A DNA stretch of 64,000 nt from an uncultured Lachnospiraceae bacterium (GCA_944384105.1 CALWSC010000114.1:1-64000), one strand, 5' to 3'; numbered from the stretch's first letter, positions 44,696-53,925 are shown. Notes: generated from the letters alone by a model not told the origin. Numbers and translations are program-made.

Positions 44696-45241
44696 ATGAA
44701 AAAATTCGTTTGCAGTGTTTGTGGTTACGTATACGAGGGAGAGACAGCTCCGGAGGCATGTCCGATCTGTAAAGCTCCGGCTTCCAAGTTCATCGAGCAG
44801 TCCGGCGAGATGACATGGGCTGCTGAGCACGTTGTAGGTGTTGCAGCAGATGTTCCGGAAGACATCAAGAAAGACTTAAGAGCAAACTTCGAGGGTGAGT
44901 GCTCTGAAGTTGGTATGTATCTTGCAATGGCAAGAGTTGCTCACAGAGAGGGATATCCGGAGATCGGATTATACTGGGAGAAGGCAGCTTACGAGGAGGC
45001 TGAGCATGCAGCAAAATTCGCTGAGTTATTAGGCGAGGTTGTTACTGACAGCACCAAGAAGAACCTTCAGATGAGAGTAGAGGCTGAGAACGGAGCTACC
45101 GCTGGAAAGACAGATCTTGCTAAGCGCGCAAAAGCAGCGAACCTTGACGCAATCCATGACACTGTACATGAGATGGCAAGAGACGAGGCTCGTCACGGCA
45201 AAGCATTCGCAGGCTTATTAAAGAGATATTTTGGAGAATAA
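44696..45241 (+). CDS. Reverse rubrerythrin (rubredoxin domain first)
   Basis: This 181-residue non-haem iron peroxidase reduces hydrogen peroxide in anaerobes. The rubredoxin-like iron site is N-terminal ([20 protein letters not shown]) and the ferritin-like diiron domain follows ([17 protein letters not shown], then [14 protein letters not shown] and [11 protein letters not shown]). This is the inverted order known from clostridial reverse rubrerythrins. AAGGAG precedes the ATG. It lies between perR and a classical rubrerythrin and was probably induced by peroxide through PerR. Confidence 0.93.
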   Translation: MKKFVCSVCGYVYEGETAPEACPICKAPASKFIEQSGEMTWAAEHVVGVAADVPEDIKKDLRANFEGECSEVGMYLAMARVAHREGYPEIGLYWEKAAYEEAEHAAKFAELLGEVVTDSTKKNLQMRVEAENGATAGKTDLAKRAKAANLDAIHDTVHEMARDEARHGKAFAGLLKRYFGE

Positions 45242-45318
45242 TTCCGGCCATTTTGTATCATCAGATCAGATGTCGGGAATACCAGCTGTGAGTTGAAACA
45301 GAAAGTGGAGGATATATT

Positions 45319-45855
45319 ATGTCTAAATACGCAGGAACCAAAACGGAAAAGAACTTATGGGATGCTTTTGCAGGCGAGTCCCAGGCAAGAAACAAATACA
45401 CCTACTATGCTTCTGCTGCAAAGAAGGCAGGATATGAGCAGCTTGCAGCATTATACCTGGAGACAGCTGATCAGGAAAAAGAGCACGCCAAGATGTGGTT
45501 CAAGGAGATCCACGGCATCGGCGATGTAGAGGCAAATCTCACAGACGCAGCTGCAGGTGAGAACTACGAGTGGACCGATATGTATGCCCGCATGGCAAGA
45601 GAGGCTCGCGAGGAGGGCTTCGAAGAGCTGGCTCTGAAGTTCGAGGGCGTAGCGAGAGTGGAAGCTGCTCACGAGAAACGCTACCGCAAGCTTCTGGAAT
45701 CCTACAAGGCAGATAAGACCTTCAAGGGGGATGCTCCTCTCGGATGGAAGTGCCGCAACTGCGGATACATTCATATGGATGAGGAAGCTCCTGAGGTATG
45801 TCCGGTATGTGCGCATCCCAGAGCATACTTCGAGAGAAAGGTTGAGAATTATTAA
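45319..45855 (+). CDS. rbr: Rubrerythrin (classical domain order)
   Basis: This 178-residue rubrerythrin has the diiron ferritin-like domain first ([19 protein letters not shown], then [12 protein letters not shown] and VEAAHEKRY) and the C-terminal rubredoxin site ([20 protein letters not shown]). It is a peroxide reductase paired with the reverse rubrerythrin 77 bp upstream. The codon usage shows strongly expressed-gene bias, as does its neighbour. GTGGAGG precedes the ATG. It ends at a clear terminator. Confidence 0.96.
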   Translation: MSKYAGTKTEKNLWDAFAGESQARNKYTYYASAAKKAGYEQLAALYLETADQEKEHAKMWFKEIHGIGDVEANLTDAAAGENYEWTDMYARMAREAREEGFEELALKFEGVARVEAAHEKRYRKLLESYKADKTFKGDAPLGWKCRNCGYIHMDEEAPEVCPVCAHPRAYFERKVENY

Positions 45856-45868
45856 GGAACACTGAGAT

Positions 45869-45900
45869 AGGGCTTCCGTGAAGGAAGCCCTTCTTTTTTT
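45869..45900 (+). terminator. Terminator of the rubrerythrin operon
   Basis: AGGGCTTCC (45869-45877) pairs with GGAAGCCCT (45883-45891) and is followed by a T-rich run ending TTTTTTT. Confidence 0.92.
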
Positions 45901-45920
45901 GAAATTGAAAGGGAATTGAT

Positions 45921-46454
45921 ATGAAAAGGGAAACAGGATGTATTCATATTTACTGCGGAGACGGCAAAGGCAAGACCACATGCGGAATGGGTCTGTGCGT
46001 CCGCGCTGCCGGTTACGGATATAAGGTTCTGATCTATCAATTTATGAAGGACAATAATACAAGCGAGCGAAAAGCTCTTTCGAAGCTTGAAAATATCACG
46101 CTCATTGACGGGCTTCCCCAGGAGAAATTCAGCTCGCAAATGAGTCCGCAGGAGAAGGAAGAACGAAAGGCGTATTATGAAAATCAGTTTCTGACTGTCA
46201 CGCGCCGGGCAGAAACGGAAGGGTATGATGTGCTGTTTCTTGATGAAATCATCTACACCATCCGCGCCGGACTGTTTGATGAAAAGCTGCTTTGCCATTT
46301 TCTCGACACAAAGCGTGAAACTCTCGAGGTGATTTTGAGCGGCCAGGGACCAAGCCAGGAGCTCATCGACCGTGCAGACTATGTATCTGAAATACGCAAG
46401 CTCAAACACCCCTTTGACCGGGGCATCGCAGCCCGCAGAGGAATCGAACGCTGA
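45921..46454 (+). CDS. cobO: Corrinoid adenosyltransferase (CobO/BtuR type)
   Basis: This 177-residue enzyme adds the adenosyl group of ATP to cobalt(I) corrinoids, giving the coenzyme B12 form. The N-terminal P-loop GDGKGKTTCGMGL and the motif DVLFLDEIIYTIRAGL, followed by an LSGQGPSQEL segment, fit the CobA/CobO/BtuR family. No cobalamin biosynthesis cluster is nearby. The orphan pduB 6 kb away belongs to B12-dependent pathways in other organisms, but the two are not linked here. Confidence 0.9.
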   Translation: MKRETGCIHIYCGDGKGKTTCGMGLCVRAAGYGYKVLIYQFMKDNNTSERKALSKLENITLIDGLPQEKFSSQMSPQEKEERKAYYENQFLTVTRRAETEGYDVLFLDEIIYTIRAGLFDEKLLCHFLDTKRETLEVILSGQGPSQELIDRADYVSEIRKLKHPFDRGIAARRGIER

Positions 46455-46534
46455 CAGAAAACCTGGTTACTATGAAAGCCTCTGCTAAACAGACGGCATA
46501 CATTCAAACCTGTTAAATGCATATATATGAAAGT

Positions 46535-46563
46535 TTGCGAAGATCCGTTTAAGCTGGTATAAT
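46535..46563 (+). promoter_or_regulatory. Promoter of the alarmone synthetase gene
   Basis: TTGCGA (46535-46540), a 17-bp spacer and TATAAT (46558-46563), 46 bp before the ATG. Confidence 0.75.
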
Positions 46564-46609
46564 AGTCTTTGTAAGCAACACCATACAGCAACAAAGGATA
46601 AGTTTTACT

Positions 46610-47266
46610 ATGTTAAGAAAAATTCAGGAAAGAGAATACGACGCCATTGAAGACTGGGAAACCCTGATCTTCCTATACCGCTCTGCCCTGCGCGAGATTG
46701 AAACAAAAATCATGATACTGAATGATGAATTTCAGCAGACACACCGATACAACCCCATCGAGCATGTCAAGGCACGTCTGAAGACACCCGAAAGTATTGT
46801 GAAAAAGCTGCGCGCCAACGGGCACGAGTCCACAATCGCAAATATGGTGCGGTACGTCAACGATATTGCCGGCATCCGCATCACCTGTTCCTTCACATCC
46901 GATATTTATCAGCTCGCAGACATGATTGCCAAAAGAACTGATCTGAAGGTATTAAACCTCAAGGACTATATCCAGCATCCGAAGGAGAGCGGATACCAGA
47001 GCTATCACATGATTGTTGCAGTTCCTATTTTCCTCTCTGACAGCGTTGTGGATACAAAGGTCGAGATCCAGATCCGTACAATCGCGCAGGACTTTTGGGC
47101 AAGTCTTGAGCACAAAATCGCCTATAAGTTCGAGGGAAATGCCCCCTCTTATATCAGCAGGGAATTAAAAGAATGTGCCAGAATTGTGGAAAAATTAGAT
47201 GAGAAGATGCTTTCACTGAACAATGCGATCGTAAAAGCCAAAGCGCTTCAGGATCAAAATGCCTGA
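46610..47266 (+). CDS. Small alarmone synthetase (RelP/RelQ-like)
   Basis: This 218-residue single-domain (p)ppGpp synthetase transfers pyrophosphate from ATP to GDP or GTP. Conserved synthetase motifs are visible: HVKARLKTPESIVKKLRANG, NDIAGIRITCSF, ESGYQSYHMIV and VEIQIRTIAQDFWASLEHKI. No hydrolase, TGS or ACT domain is present, so it is not a long RelA/SpoT protein. Such enzymes are usually induced by envelope or antibiotic stress. It forms a single-gene unit with its own promoter and terminator. Confidence 0.92.
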   Translation: MLRKIQEREYDAIEDWETLIFLYRSALREIETKIMILNDEFQQTHRYNPIEHVKARLKTPESIVKKLRANGHESTIANMVRYVNDIAGIRITCSFTSDIYQLADMIAKRTDLKVLNLKDYIQHPKESGYQSYHMIVAVPIFLSDSVVDTKVEIQIRTIAQDFWASLEHKIAYKFEGNAPSYISRELKECARIVEKLDEKMLSLNNAIVKAKALQDQNA

Positions 47267-47276
47267 AAATGAGGAG

Positions 47277-47306
47277 TGCCCCGACATCTGATGCCGGGGC
47301 AATTAT
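47277..47306 (+). terminator. Terminator of the alarmone synthetase gene
   Basis: TGCCCCG (47277-47283) pairs with CGGGGCA (47295-47301), followed by ATTATT. Confidence 0.75.
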
Positions 47307-47592
47307 TATGAAAAAATTTTATATGTGTAATGAATCATTACAATACACTACTTACATAACAGTTCGCCTTTGAACTGTTATTATAATAGCAATCCACTAT
47401 GAATATTTCATGTCCTTTTTATGAATTTTTTGTAAACAAGTAAAAAATCCTTTTGTTTTACATTTCATTTTTGTATATTTATACATCATTATAAATTTTC
47501 AAACAACTTATTTTCGTAAATTTGTTGATTTTCTTTTTGCATTTCACCGCTTTATTTGGTTAAATCGTCAATTTTCCTTTTTCATCGCCTCT
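47307..47592. other. Very AT-rich intergenic region between convergent genes
   Basis: There are no supported genes here. A small hairpin AACAGTTC...TGAACTGTT lies at about 47358-47381. The remainder is T-rich low-complexity sequence, probably a terminator zone for rsmA, which converges from the right. Confidence 0.5.
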
Positions 47593-48507
47593 TTACCCAA
47601 TTTTTTTCAGATTATCGGCAAGTTTTGCAAAATCTTCAAGGCTGAGCATCTCTCCCCGGACAGACGGTTCAAAGCCGCTCTGGGCGATCGCACTCTCAAT
47701 CTGCTCCTTCGTATAAGAAAGTCCTGCATAATTTTTCAGTCCGTTTGCAAGAGTTTTTCTTCTCTGGTTGAACGACGCGCGGATAATCTCAAACATCAGC
47801 TTCTCATCCTCTACCGTTACCGGAGGTTTTGCATGCTTTGTCAGGCGTATAACGGCGCTTCCAACCTTCGGGCGCGGCATAAAGCAGTTCGGCGGAACGT
47901 TCGCCACAATATATGGATCAGCATAATACTGTACTGCGAGGGACAGCGCACCGTAATCCTTGCTGCCAGGTCCTGTCTGCATCCTGAGCGCAACCTCTTT
48001 CTGCACCATAACGGTTACAGATTCCACAGGGACGCCTGACTCAAAAATCCCCATAATAATAGGGGTTGTAATATAGTATGGAAGATTTGCCACAATCTTT
48101 ATCGGCTTTCCTCCGTTCTTCTCCTCTGCAAGCCGGCAGATGTCCACCTTCAGGATATCCTCGTTGAGCACCGTCACATTGTCATAGCCGCTTAATGTAT
48201 CCTCCAGAATCGGAATCAGGTTTCGGTCGATCTCAACCGCGCATACTTCTCTCGCTGCAAAAGCCAGATACTGCGTCATTGTTCCGATTCCCGGACCGAT
48301 CTCGACCACAAAATCCTCGTCCGTGATTTCTGCCGCTGCTATGATCTTGTCAAGCACATGCGTGTCAATCAAAAAATTCTGTCCGAATTTCTTCTGGAAG
48401 TTAAATCCGTATTTATTCAGTACCGCAATTGTATTCTGCGGATTTCCCAATGTTGGCTGAGGACGGAGCCCTGCTCCGCCCTCAGTATATTCTGTATGAT
48501 TCTTCAT
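47593..48507 (-). CDS. rsmA: 16S rRNA dimethyladenosine transferase
   Basis: RsmA (KsgA) dimethylates A1518 and A1519 of 16S rRNA during small-subunit maturation; loss gives kasugamycin resistance. The 304-residue product has the SAM motif VEIGPGIGTMTQ and the catalytic NLPYY motif (VANLPYYITTP). The C-terminal domain carries the NQRRKTLANGL signature. An N-terminal extension of about 30 residues precedes the usual FNFQKKFGQNFL start, so translation may begin a little later. It is 25 bp downstream of the TPR/AAA gene. Confidence 0.95.
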   Translation of the reverse strand: MKNHTEYTEGGAGLRPQPTLGNPQNTIAVLNKYGFNFQKKFGQNFLIDTHVLDKIIAAAEITDEDFVVEIGPGIGTMTQYLAFAAREVCAVEIDRNLIPILEDTLSGYDNVTVLNEDILKVDICRLAEEKNGGKPIKIVANLPYYITTPIIMGIFESGVPVESVTVMVQKEVALRMQTGPGSKDYGALSLAVQYYADPYIVANVPPNCFMPRPKVGSAVIRLTKHAKPPVTVEDEKLMFEIIRASFNQRRKTLANGLKNYAGLSYTKEQIESAIAQSGFEPSVRGEMLSLEDFAKLADNLKKIG

Positions 48508-48532
48508 ATATTATTATTTTCCACCTTTAGGT

Positions 48533-51079
48533 TTAGAAATCAAAGTCCTTTTCATAAAGAATGACGCGGTTCTCGTCATCCAGATGCTTTCTGGAAACCT
48601 TTCTTCCCAGCTTTCTCGTACCGCGCTGTGCCTTGGAGATCGCGTTGTCGACCATCTCCTTAACCTTGAGAATCGTGATCGGCTCAGATTCAGACTGATT
48701 ATCACCGATTAATGTATACAGCGCCAATACACCCATATCGTCAATCTTGAATCCCATTTCTGTCGCATAGACACGCGCAAATGTGACGAGCTCATCGTTA
48801 GTGAATACCGGAATAGAAATCACGGTCGCAAACTTCTCCGCAAATTCCGGATAATTCTTGAGCAGTGTTCTCATACTGGTCTTTTCATCCTCAATAATAA
48901 TCGTCAGGCCGTCTGTCCTAAAATCCATAGCCTTGGAAAGGCTCTTAATCGTCTCCGGATGCAGCAGTCCTGCACGATCCACGATCAGAAATCCTCCGGA
49001 GAGCTTTGCTACAACTCTCACCGGATCTTTCGCATTCAGATCCGAGGCATCCAGACGCGCGATTTTCACAGCTTTCAGTCCCAGATCCTGGCAGATAGCA
49101 CGAACAAGCGACTCAGACAGTTTTGACTTGCCTGTGCCGTGACCGCCCATAATCGCAATATTTCCGCGTCGGGAGGTCTTCTCTCCGGCGTGCTCGTACA
49201 CACCGCTCATCGCATCGAGAATCTGCTGGTTCATACCGGGCACTTTTGCGAAATAGCTGAATAATTTCTTCTGCTCTTCGCTCATCTTATCCGGACGCGT
49301 ATCATTTAAAATACGCAGGCGCTTCTCCTCCGGCGTCTCATCCCGCAGAATCTCTTCCATCAGATCAACCGGCTGACTCTCAGGCTGCTCCGCTTCCTGA
49401 GCTTCCTCCTCCTGCACATTCTCTTTCTCTGAAGTCTCTTCTGCTTCCTGTACAGCAGGAATCATATCTTCTACCACCGCATCCGGAATTGTCTCCTCCT
49501 CAAGATCCTTCACCTCAACGGCATCCTCGGTAATAACTGCCTCATCGTCCTGCAGTTCCTCCTGCTCGTACTCGATCACCGGCATATCCATATCCATCTC
49601 CGGCTGGGTATTTTCAGGCTGCTTCTGCTCCTCAGGGATACTCTCGGCAAATGCACTCTCTGCCTGTGCATTCTCCTCCACTGCTGTCTCTGCAATCACC
49701 TTTGCCAGCTGATTATTGGCAATCGCATCTGCGACAGCCTGTGCCAGCGTATCCTGCGGAGCGGTCTCTCTCTGCTCCTTCGCAGCATCCTCTGCAATAT
49801 CCCGGGTTTTTCCGAAATCTTCTGCGTTCTGTGCATTCTCAGGCTCCGCTGCTTCATTTCTCTCAAAATGTCCTGTGGCAAGCTCCTGTGCCATGCTTCC
49901 GGCTGTTTCTTTTAAAATTGCCTCAAGATCGAAATCTGCTGTACTGCTGCTTTCCTCGGCTTTCGGCTCTTCCTTTGCCGGCTTCTTCTCCACTGCTGCA
50001 GTAATCTCTGCCTTCTTCTTCGGATCAATCTTCGGGATGACGTCTGTCTCCTTCTGCTCGGGCTCCAGCTCCTTAACTACGGGGATCTCATCCTCAGAGA
50101 ACTCTTCCGGCGCTTCCTTCGGTTCTTCCTGGGCAGGCTCCTCCGGTCTGCTGAATCCTGCAAACACATCCTTGAAACTTCTGCTTAACCGCTCCTGGAG
50201 CTCCTTAGGATCAGGCATAACGGCAGGCTGCGGATGCGTGGATGTCGCCACCTCTTCCAGCGTACCCTCCAGCACGCTGGACAGGTCAATTCCTCCCTGC
50301 ACCGGTTTACTCTGCGCCGTCTTCTCCAAAGCCTTTTCCCTGGAAGCTGCCGCTTCCGGAACTACACGCCGTACAGTGACAGGCGCTTCGTTCTTTACCT
50401 CCGGGATATCCTGGAGCGCTGCCTCACGCACCACGCGGTGCTTCTCCTGTTCCAGCAGTTCCTGACGGCTGTCATAAATCTGTCTCTGTGAAGCAGACAG
50501 CGGCTCGTATTTCATCTTCAGCTCCATCGCCTTAAATACATACTTGCCCTCGCTGAACCAGAGAATCAGATCATCGCACTCTTCAATACATTTCTCCCGC
50601 ATCCCCGCTTTGCTGTATAGCCTTGCCAGCTCATACGCCCAGCGCTCGGTGTACTCCTTCGACTTGTACTCCTCCAGAATCGCAATTAAGTCCTCGATCG
50701 GTGAACGTTTTGCCTTATAAATCTTATATTTCAATATGTATCCGGAATTGTCATTGGGCGCCGTGTCTATGAACTCCTGATAATAGTCCACAGCGTCGTC
50801 GTAATTTCCCATCTTCAGTGCCACCTCGACCAGGCGGTACAGGATACTCTTACCTTTTGTAGCTCTGTCGTATGCGAGCAGAAGAATCTGCCGGCAGTCT
50901 TCCAGTTTTCCGTTCGCCTCATAGATATCCGCAACAGTGCAAAGGGTACGGATGCTCTTTACTTTTCTCCAGTCAATCGTCTCCGTAATCCGGAAAGCTC
51001 CTTCGTAATCCCCGGCGTCCACCAGGTTCCCAATCTCATCCAATTTCATTCGATACTCAGTCTTATCCAACGTATTCAC
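48533..51079 (-). CDS. Uncharacterised TPR protein with acidic linker and C-terminal AAA-like ATPase
   Basis: This 848-residue protein has three parts. Residues about 1-210 form tetratricopeptide-like helical repeats (AGDYEGAFRITETIDW; NYDDAVDYYQEF). Residues about 215-590 are a Glu/Ala-rich acidic low-complexity linker. The last 250 residues are an AAA-like ATPase with P-loop GGHGTGKSKLSE near residue 645, a Walker-B-like GGFLIVDRAG and a downstream lid. I do not recognise a named function. Linkage to rsmA and the basic C-terminus do not settle the role. The start is GTG at 51079 or TTG at 51070; AGAGGTG favours the latter slightly. Confidence 0.8.
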   Translation of the reverse strand: MNTLDKTEYRMKLDEIGNLVDAGDYEGAFRITETIDWRKVKSIRTLCTVADIYEANGKLEDCRQILLLAYDRATKGKSILYRLVEVALKMGNYDDAVDYYQEFIDTAPNDNSGYILKYKIYKAKRSPIEDLIAILEEYKSKEYTERWAYELARLYSKAGMREKCIEECDDLILWFSEGKYVFKAMELKMKYEPLSASQRQIYDSRQELLEQEKHRVVREAALQDIPEVKNEAPVTVRRVVPEAAASREKALEKTAQSKPVQGGIDLSSVLEGTLEEVATSTHPQPAVMPDPKELQERLSRSFKDVFAGFSRPEEPAQEEPKEAPEEFSEDEIPVVKELEPEQKETDVIPKIDPKKKAEITAAVEKKPAKEEPKAEESSSTADFDLEAILKETAGSMAQELATGHFERNEAAEPENAQNAEDFGKTRDIAEDAAKEQRETAPQDTLAQAVADAIANNQLAKVIAETAVEENAQAESAFAESIPEEQKQPENTQPEMDMDMPVIEYEQEELQDDEAVITEDAVEVKDLEEETIPDAVVEDMIPAVQEAEETSEKENVQEEEAQEAEQPESQPVDLMEEILRDETPEEKRLRILNDTRPDKMSEEQKKLFSYFAKVPGMNQQILDAMSGVYEHAGEKTSRRGNIAIMGGHGTGKSKLSESLVRAICQDLGLKAVKIARLDASDLNAKDPVRVVAKLSGGFLIVDRAGLLHPETIKSLSKAMDFRTDGLTIIIEDEKTSMRTLLKNYPEFAEKFATVISIPVFTNDELVTFARVYATEMGFKIDDMGVLALYTLIGDNQSESEPITILKVKEMVDNAISKAQRGTRKLGRKVSRKHLDDENRVILYEKDFDF

Positions 51080-51172
51080 CTCTGACCTTGTCTTTCATTC
51101 TGTCCGCGGACGTTTATCCGCAGTTCTTGCTATCATCTTATTACGGAAAAAATGACATATACAGTCTTTATA

Positions 51173-51201
51173 AGTGTATCATAACGAAAATACAATGTCA
51201 A
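51173..51201 (-). promoter_or_regulatory. Promoter of the TPR/AAA-rsmA operon
   Basis: TTGACA (51196-51201, minus strand), a 17-bp spacer and TACACT (51173-51178), about 95 bp before the start. Confidence 0.7.
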
Positions 51202-51284
51202 AATAAATTCTGGATGCGGAAAATATAACCATGCAGCTCTGTGCAGATACTTGGTGAGGCTGCGCTCTCTAAATTTACAGTAAA

Positions 51285-51338
51285 AAATTACTCCCTTTTA
51301 AGCAGCTGTTAACTATCAACCATCTGCTTAAGAGGGAG
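51285..51338 (-). terminator. Terminator of metK
   Basis: CTCCCTCTTAAGCAG and CTGCTTAAAAGGGAG (51291-51305 and 51324-51338) form a 15-bp stem with one G-U pair on the minus strand, followed by TAATTTTTT. Confidence 0.85.
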
Positions 51339-51369
51339 CACATATTCCTTTTATTCTATTTTAAAAGAG

Positions 51370-52560
51370 TTATCCCAGATAGCTCTTCAGCACTTCCGCC
51401 TTGTCCAGCTTCTCCCACGGGAGATCCAGATCGTGGCGTCCAAAGTGTCCGTATGCTGCAGTCTGTTTGTAGATCGGACGGCGCAGATCGAGCATCTTAA
51501 TAATTCCGGCCGGTCTTAAGTCAAAGTTCTCGCGGATGATCTCTACGAGTTTAGCATCGGAAAGCTTGCCGGTTCCGAAAGTATCTACCATGATGGAAGT
51601 CGGATGTGCTACACCGATAGCGTAGGAGAGCTGAATCTCACACTTATCAGCAAGCCCTGCTGCTACGATGTTCTTTGCTACGTAGCGCGCTGCGTAGGCT
51701 GCGGAGCGGTCTACCTTTGTGCAGTCCTTTCCGGAGAAAGCGCCGCCGCCGTGACGTGCATAGCCGCCGTAGGTATCAACGATGATTTTGCGTCCGGTCA
51801 GTCCGCTGTCGCCGTGAGGTCCGCCGATAACAAAGCGTCCTGTCGGATTGATAAAGAACTTCGTGTCAGCGTCTACCATATCTGCCGGGAGAATCTCATC
51901 AAATACATATTTCTTAATATCCTCGTGAATCTGCTCCTGTGTAACATCCGGGTCGTGCTGCGTGGAAAGTACGACTGCATCCAGGCGAACCGGCTTATCG
52001 TTCTCATCATATTCTACCGTAACCTGTGTCTTTCCGTCCGGTCTTAAATACGGAAGTGTTCCGTTCTTTCTCACTTCAGTCAGGCGTCTTGCCAGCTTAT
52101 GCGCCAGAGCGATCGGGTACGGCATGTACTCCTCTGTCTCATTGACAGCAAAACCGAACATCATTCCCTGGTCGCCGGCTCCGATGGCGTCAAGATCCTC
52201 ATCAGACATCTTGTTCTCCTTTGCCTCAAGCGCTTTATCCACGCCGAGCGCAATGTCTGCGGACTGCTCGTCAATCGCAGTGATTACGCCACAGGTATCC
52301 GCATCAAATCCGTATTTTCCTCGGGTATATCCGATCTCGCGGACCGTATCACGCACGATTTTCTGAATATCCACATATGCGTTTGTAGTGATCTCTCCCA
52401 TTACCAGAACCATGCCCGTCGTGGTCGCTGTCTCGCAGGCCACGCGGCTCATCGGATCCTGCTCCATCAAAGCGTCAAGGATCGCGTCGGAAATAGCATC
52501 GCACATTTTATCCGGATGTCCCTCTGTTACGGACTCAGATGTAAATAATCTTTTCTCCAT
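51370..52560 (-). CDS. metK: S-adenosylmethionine synthase
   Basis: MetK makes S-adenosylmethionine from methionine and ATP. The 396-residue product has the family opening [21 protein letters not shown], the central [10 protein letters not shown] and the ATP motif [21 protein letters not shown] near the C-terminal third. Length and motifs are complete. GGAGAAG precedes the ATG. The operon is a single gene under a SAM riboswitch and ends at a strong terminator. Confidence 0.98.
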   Translation of the reverse strand: MEKRLFTSESVTEGHPDKMCDAISDAILDALMEQDPMSRVACETATTTGMVLVMGEITTNAYVDIQKIVRDTVREIGYTRGKYGFDADTCGVITAIDEQSADIALGVDKALEAKENKMSDEDLDAIGAGDQGMMFGFAVNETEEYMPYPIALAHKLARRLTEVRKNGTLPYLRPDGKTQVTVEYDENDKPVRLDAVVLSTQHDPDVTQEQIHEDIKKYVFDEILPADMVDADTKFFINPTGRFVIGGPHGDSGLTGRKIIVDTYGGYARHGGGAFSGKDCTKVDRSAAYAARYVAKNIVAAGLADKCEIQLSYAIGVAHPTSIMVDTFGTGKLSDAKLVEIIRENFDLRPAGIIKMLDLRRPIYKQTAAYGHFGRHDLDLPWEKLDKAEVLKSYLG

Positions 52561-52602
52561 GTTCTTCTCCTTTTCTTTCTGGTATTGCTTTTCTCAAATA
52601 TG

Positions 52603-52746
52603 AAAAAGCCCATCTGCATAAGATGGACTCAATAATTCTTATTAAATCCTCTTATTGTTCGATTACTCGCTCAGGTTGGCACCTTCCGCTTCGGGGGTTG
52701 CCGTGGTTTCTCAGGTCCTTTGTACCTCCGCCACTCTGAATAAGAG
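52603..52746 (-). promoter_or_regulatory. SAM-I (S-box) riboswitch of metK
   Basis: On the minus strand the aptamer (52650-52746) opens CTTATTCAGAG and contains GGCGGAGG, CCTGAGAAACC, GGCAACC and GGTGCCAACCTG, and closes with AATAAGAGG, all S-box signatures. The terminator CCATCT-GCATA-AGATGG with TTTTT follows (52603-52626). SAM binding should terminate metK transcription. Confidence 0.93.
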
Positions 52747-52787
52747 AAAAGCAATGTTGTTCATGATATTTTTGTTAATGCGGTTAT

Positions 52788-52816
52788 ACAATACCTCAGA
52801 TTTTGCGATTCGTCAA
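52788..52816 (-). promoter_or_regulatory. metK promoter
   Basis: TTGACG (52811-52816, minus strand), a 17-bp spacer and TATTGT (52788-52793), upstream of the aptamer. Confidence 0.7.
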
Positions 52817-52845
52817 GTGGTATCCTGATTTTTTTATTTTTTCTT

Positions 52846-52874
52846 TTGACTTTTGCATCATCGCTCCCTATACT
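52846..52874 (+). promoter_or_regulatory. Promoter of the PduB-like gene
   Basis: TTGACT (52846-52851), a 17-bp spacer and TATACT (52869-52874), 31 bp before the ATG. Confidence 0.75.
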
Positions 52875-52905
52875 GGAGATATAAAGATGAAATCGAGGTA
52901 TCCGT

Positions 52906-53631
52906 ATGACACAGGAAGAAGTTAATGCAATCAGTATGAAATGTCAGCTCTCCGAATTTGTCGGAACTGCCGTTCTGGATACGATAGGGCTGGTAATCGC
53001 AGGGGCTGATGACTCGCTGCTCGCCCAGATGAATCTGCCAAAGCCCTATAAGACTCTTGGGATCTTAAGTTCCCGCACCGGAGCCGCAGGGCAGATTACA
53101 GCGGTGGACGACGCAGTGAAAGCGACGAACACAGAGGTGCTCTCCATCATGCTGCCGCGCGATACGAAGGGCTGGGGCGGCCACGGAAATTTTATCATTC
53201 TCGGTGGAGATACGGTCTCCGATGTACGCCGGGCAGTAGAGATCTCTCTGGAGCTCGCAAACCGGAATGCTGGGGAACTGTATATCAGTGAGGCAGGTCA
53301 TCTGGAATTTGCCTTTTCTGCAAGTGCAGACCAGGCACTTCACATGGCGTTCGATGTACCGCTTGGACAGTCATTCGGCTTTCTGTGCGGTTCGCCCGCA
53401 GCAATCGGTCTGGTAATGGCGGATCTCGCAGTCAAGTCCGCTCATGTAAAGATTGTGAAGTACATGACGCCCGACGTCGGGACAAGCCATTCCAATGAGG
53501 TTATTCTCGCTGTCACGGGTGATACCAGCGCTGTGAAGAATGCGGTTCTTACGGCAAGAAGTATCGGTCTGCAGCTGCTTGTATCCATGGGCAGTTATCC
53601 TCAGATACCCGGGACACCGTATCTGGATTAA
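52906..53631 (+). CDS. pduB: PduB-like bacterial microcompartment shell protein
   Basis: This 241-residue protein matches the tandem-BMC shell protein PduB over its whole length. Blocks such as LSEFVGTAVLDTIGLVIAGA, DAVKATNTEVLSIMLPRDTK, GGHGNFIILGG and GTSHSNEVILAVTGDTSAVK are typical. PduB trimers form shell faces of catabolic microcompartments for propanediol, ethanolamine or similar. No enzymes or other shell proteins of such a compartment are in the window, so it is an orphan. It has its own promoter and terminator. It may serve a compartment encoded elsewhere or be a relic that is still intact. Confidence 0.9.
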   Translation: MTQEEVNAISMKCQLSEFVGTAVLDTIGLVIAGADDSLLAQMNLPKPYKTLGILSSRTGAAGQITAVDDAVKATNTEVLSIMLPRDTKGWGGHGNFIILGGDTVSDVRRAVEISLELANRNAGELYISEAGHLEFAFSASADQALHMAFDVPLGQSFGFLCGSPAAIGLVMADLAVKSAHVKIVKYMTPDVGTSHSNEVILAVTGDTSAVKNAVLTARSIGLQLLVSMGSYPQIPGTPYLD

Positions 53632-53639
53632 TTCTACAA

Positions 53640-53681
53640 AAAAGAGCTGCAGCTCTTCCCCCAGAATGCTGCAGCTCTTTT
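53640..53681. terminator. Bidirectional terminator between pduB and the small membrane gene
   Basis: AAAAGAGCTGCAG (53640 onward) and CTGCAGCTCTTTT (to 53681) form a perfect stem with A and T runs on both sides, so it can end transcription from either direction. Confidence 0.9.
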
Positions 53682-53682
53682 G

Positions 53683-53832
53683 TCATCTTCCGTCTCCCTC
53701 TCTCTTATATTTCCGAATCAGAAGTAACGACAGACGAATCAACAGAACAATCAGAACCAACCCCAAAATCCGTATCACGATTGACAGAAGCGATACTATC
53801 CATGCAAGGATACTTCCAGCAAAAAGCGCCAT
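53683..53832 (-). CDS. 49-residue membrane peptide
   Basis: This small gene encodes MALFAGSILAWIVSLLSIVI, a second hydrophobic stretch and a basic tail ending YKREGDGR. It could be one long or two short membrane helices with the charged end in the cytoplasm. Support is good: GGAGGGGG lies at proper distance before the ATG, a TTGACG-N17-TAGAAT promoter (53869-53897) lies upstream, and a bidirectional terminator follows. I do not recognise the family. It could be a small regulatory membrane peptide or a toxin-like peptide; neither is shown. Confidence 0.65.
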   Translation of the reverse strand: MALFAGSILAWIVSLLSIVIRILGLVLIVLLIRLSLLLIRKYKREGDGR

Positions 53833-53868
53833 AAAATCCCCCTCCTGTTCGATGTTTTTTCTGATTAT

Positions 53869-53897
53869 ATTCTATAACAAATATATTTTCCCGTCAA
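53869..53897 (-). promoter_or_regulatory. Promoter of the small membrane gene
   Basis: TTGACG (53892-53897, minus strand), a 17-bp spacer and TAGAAT (53869-53874), about 37 bp before the ATG. Confidence 0.65.
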
Positions 53898-53925
53898 TAT
53901 TCACCAAATAAAAACGAATATACTT

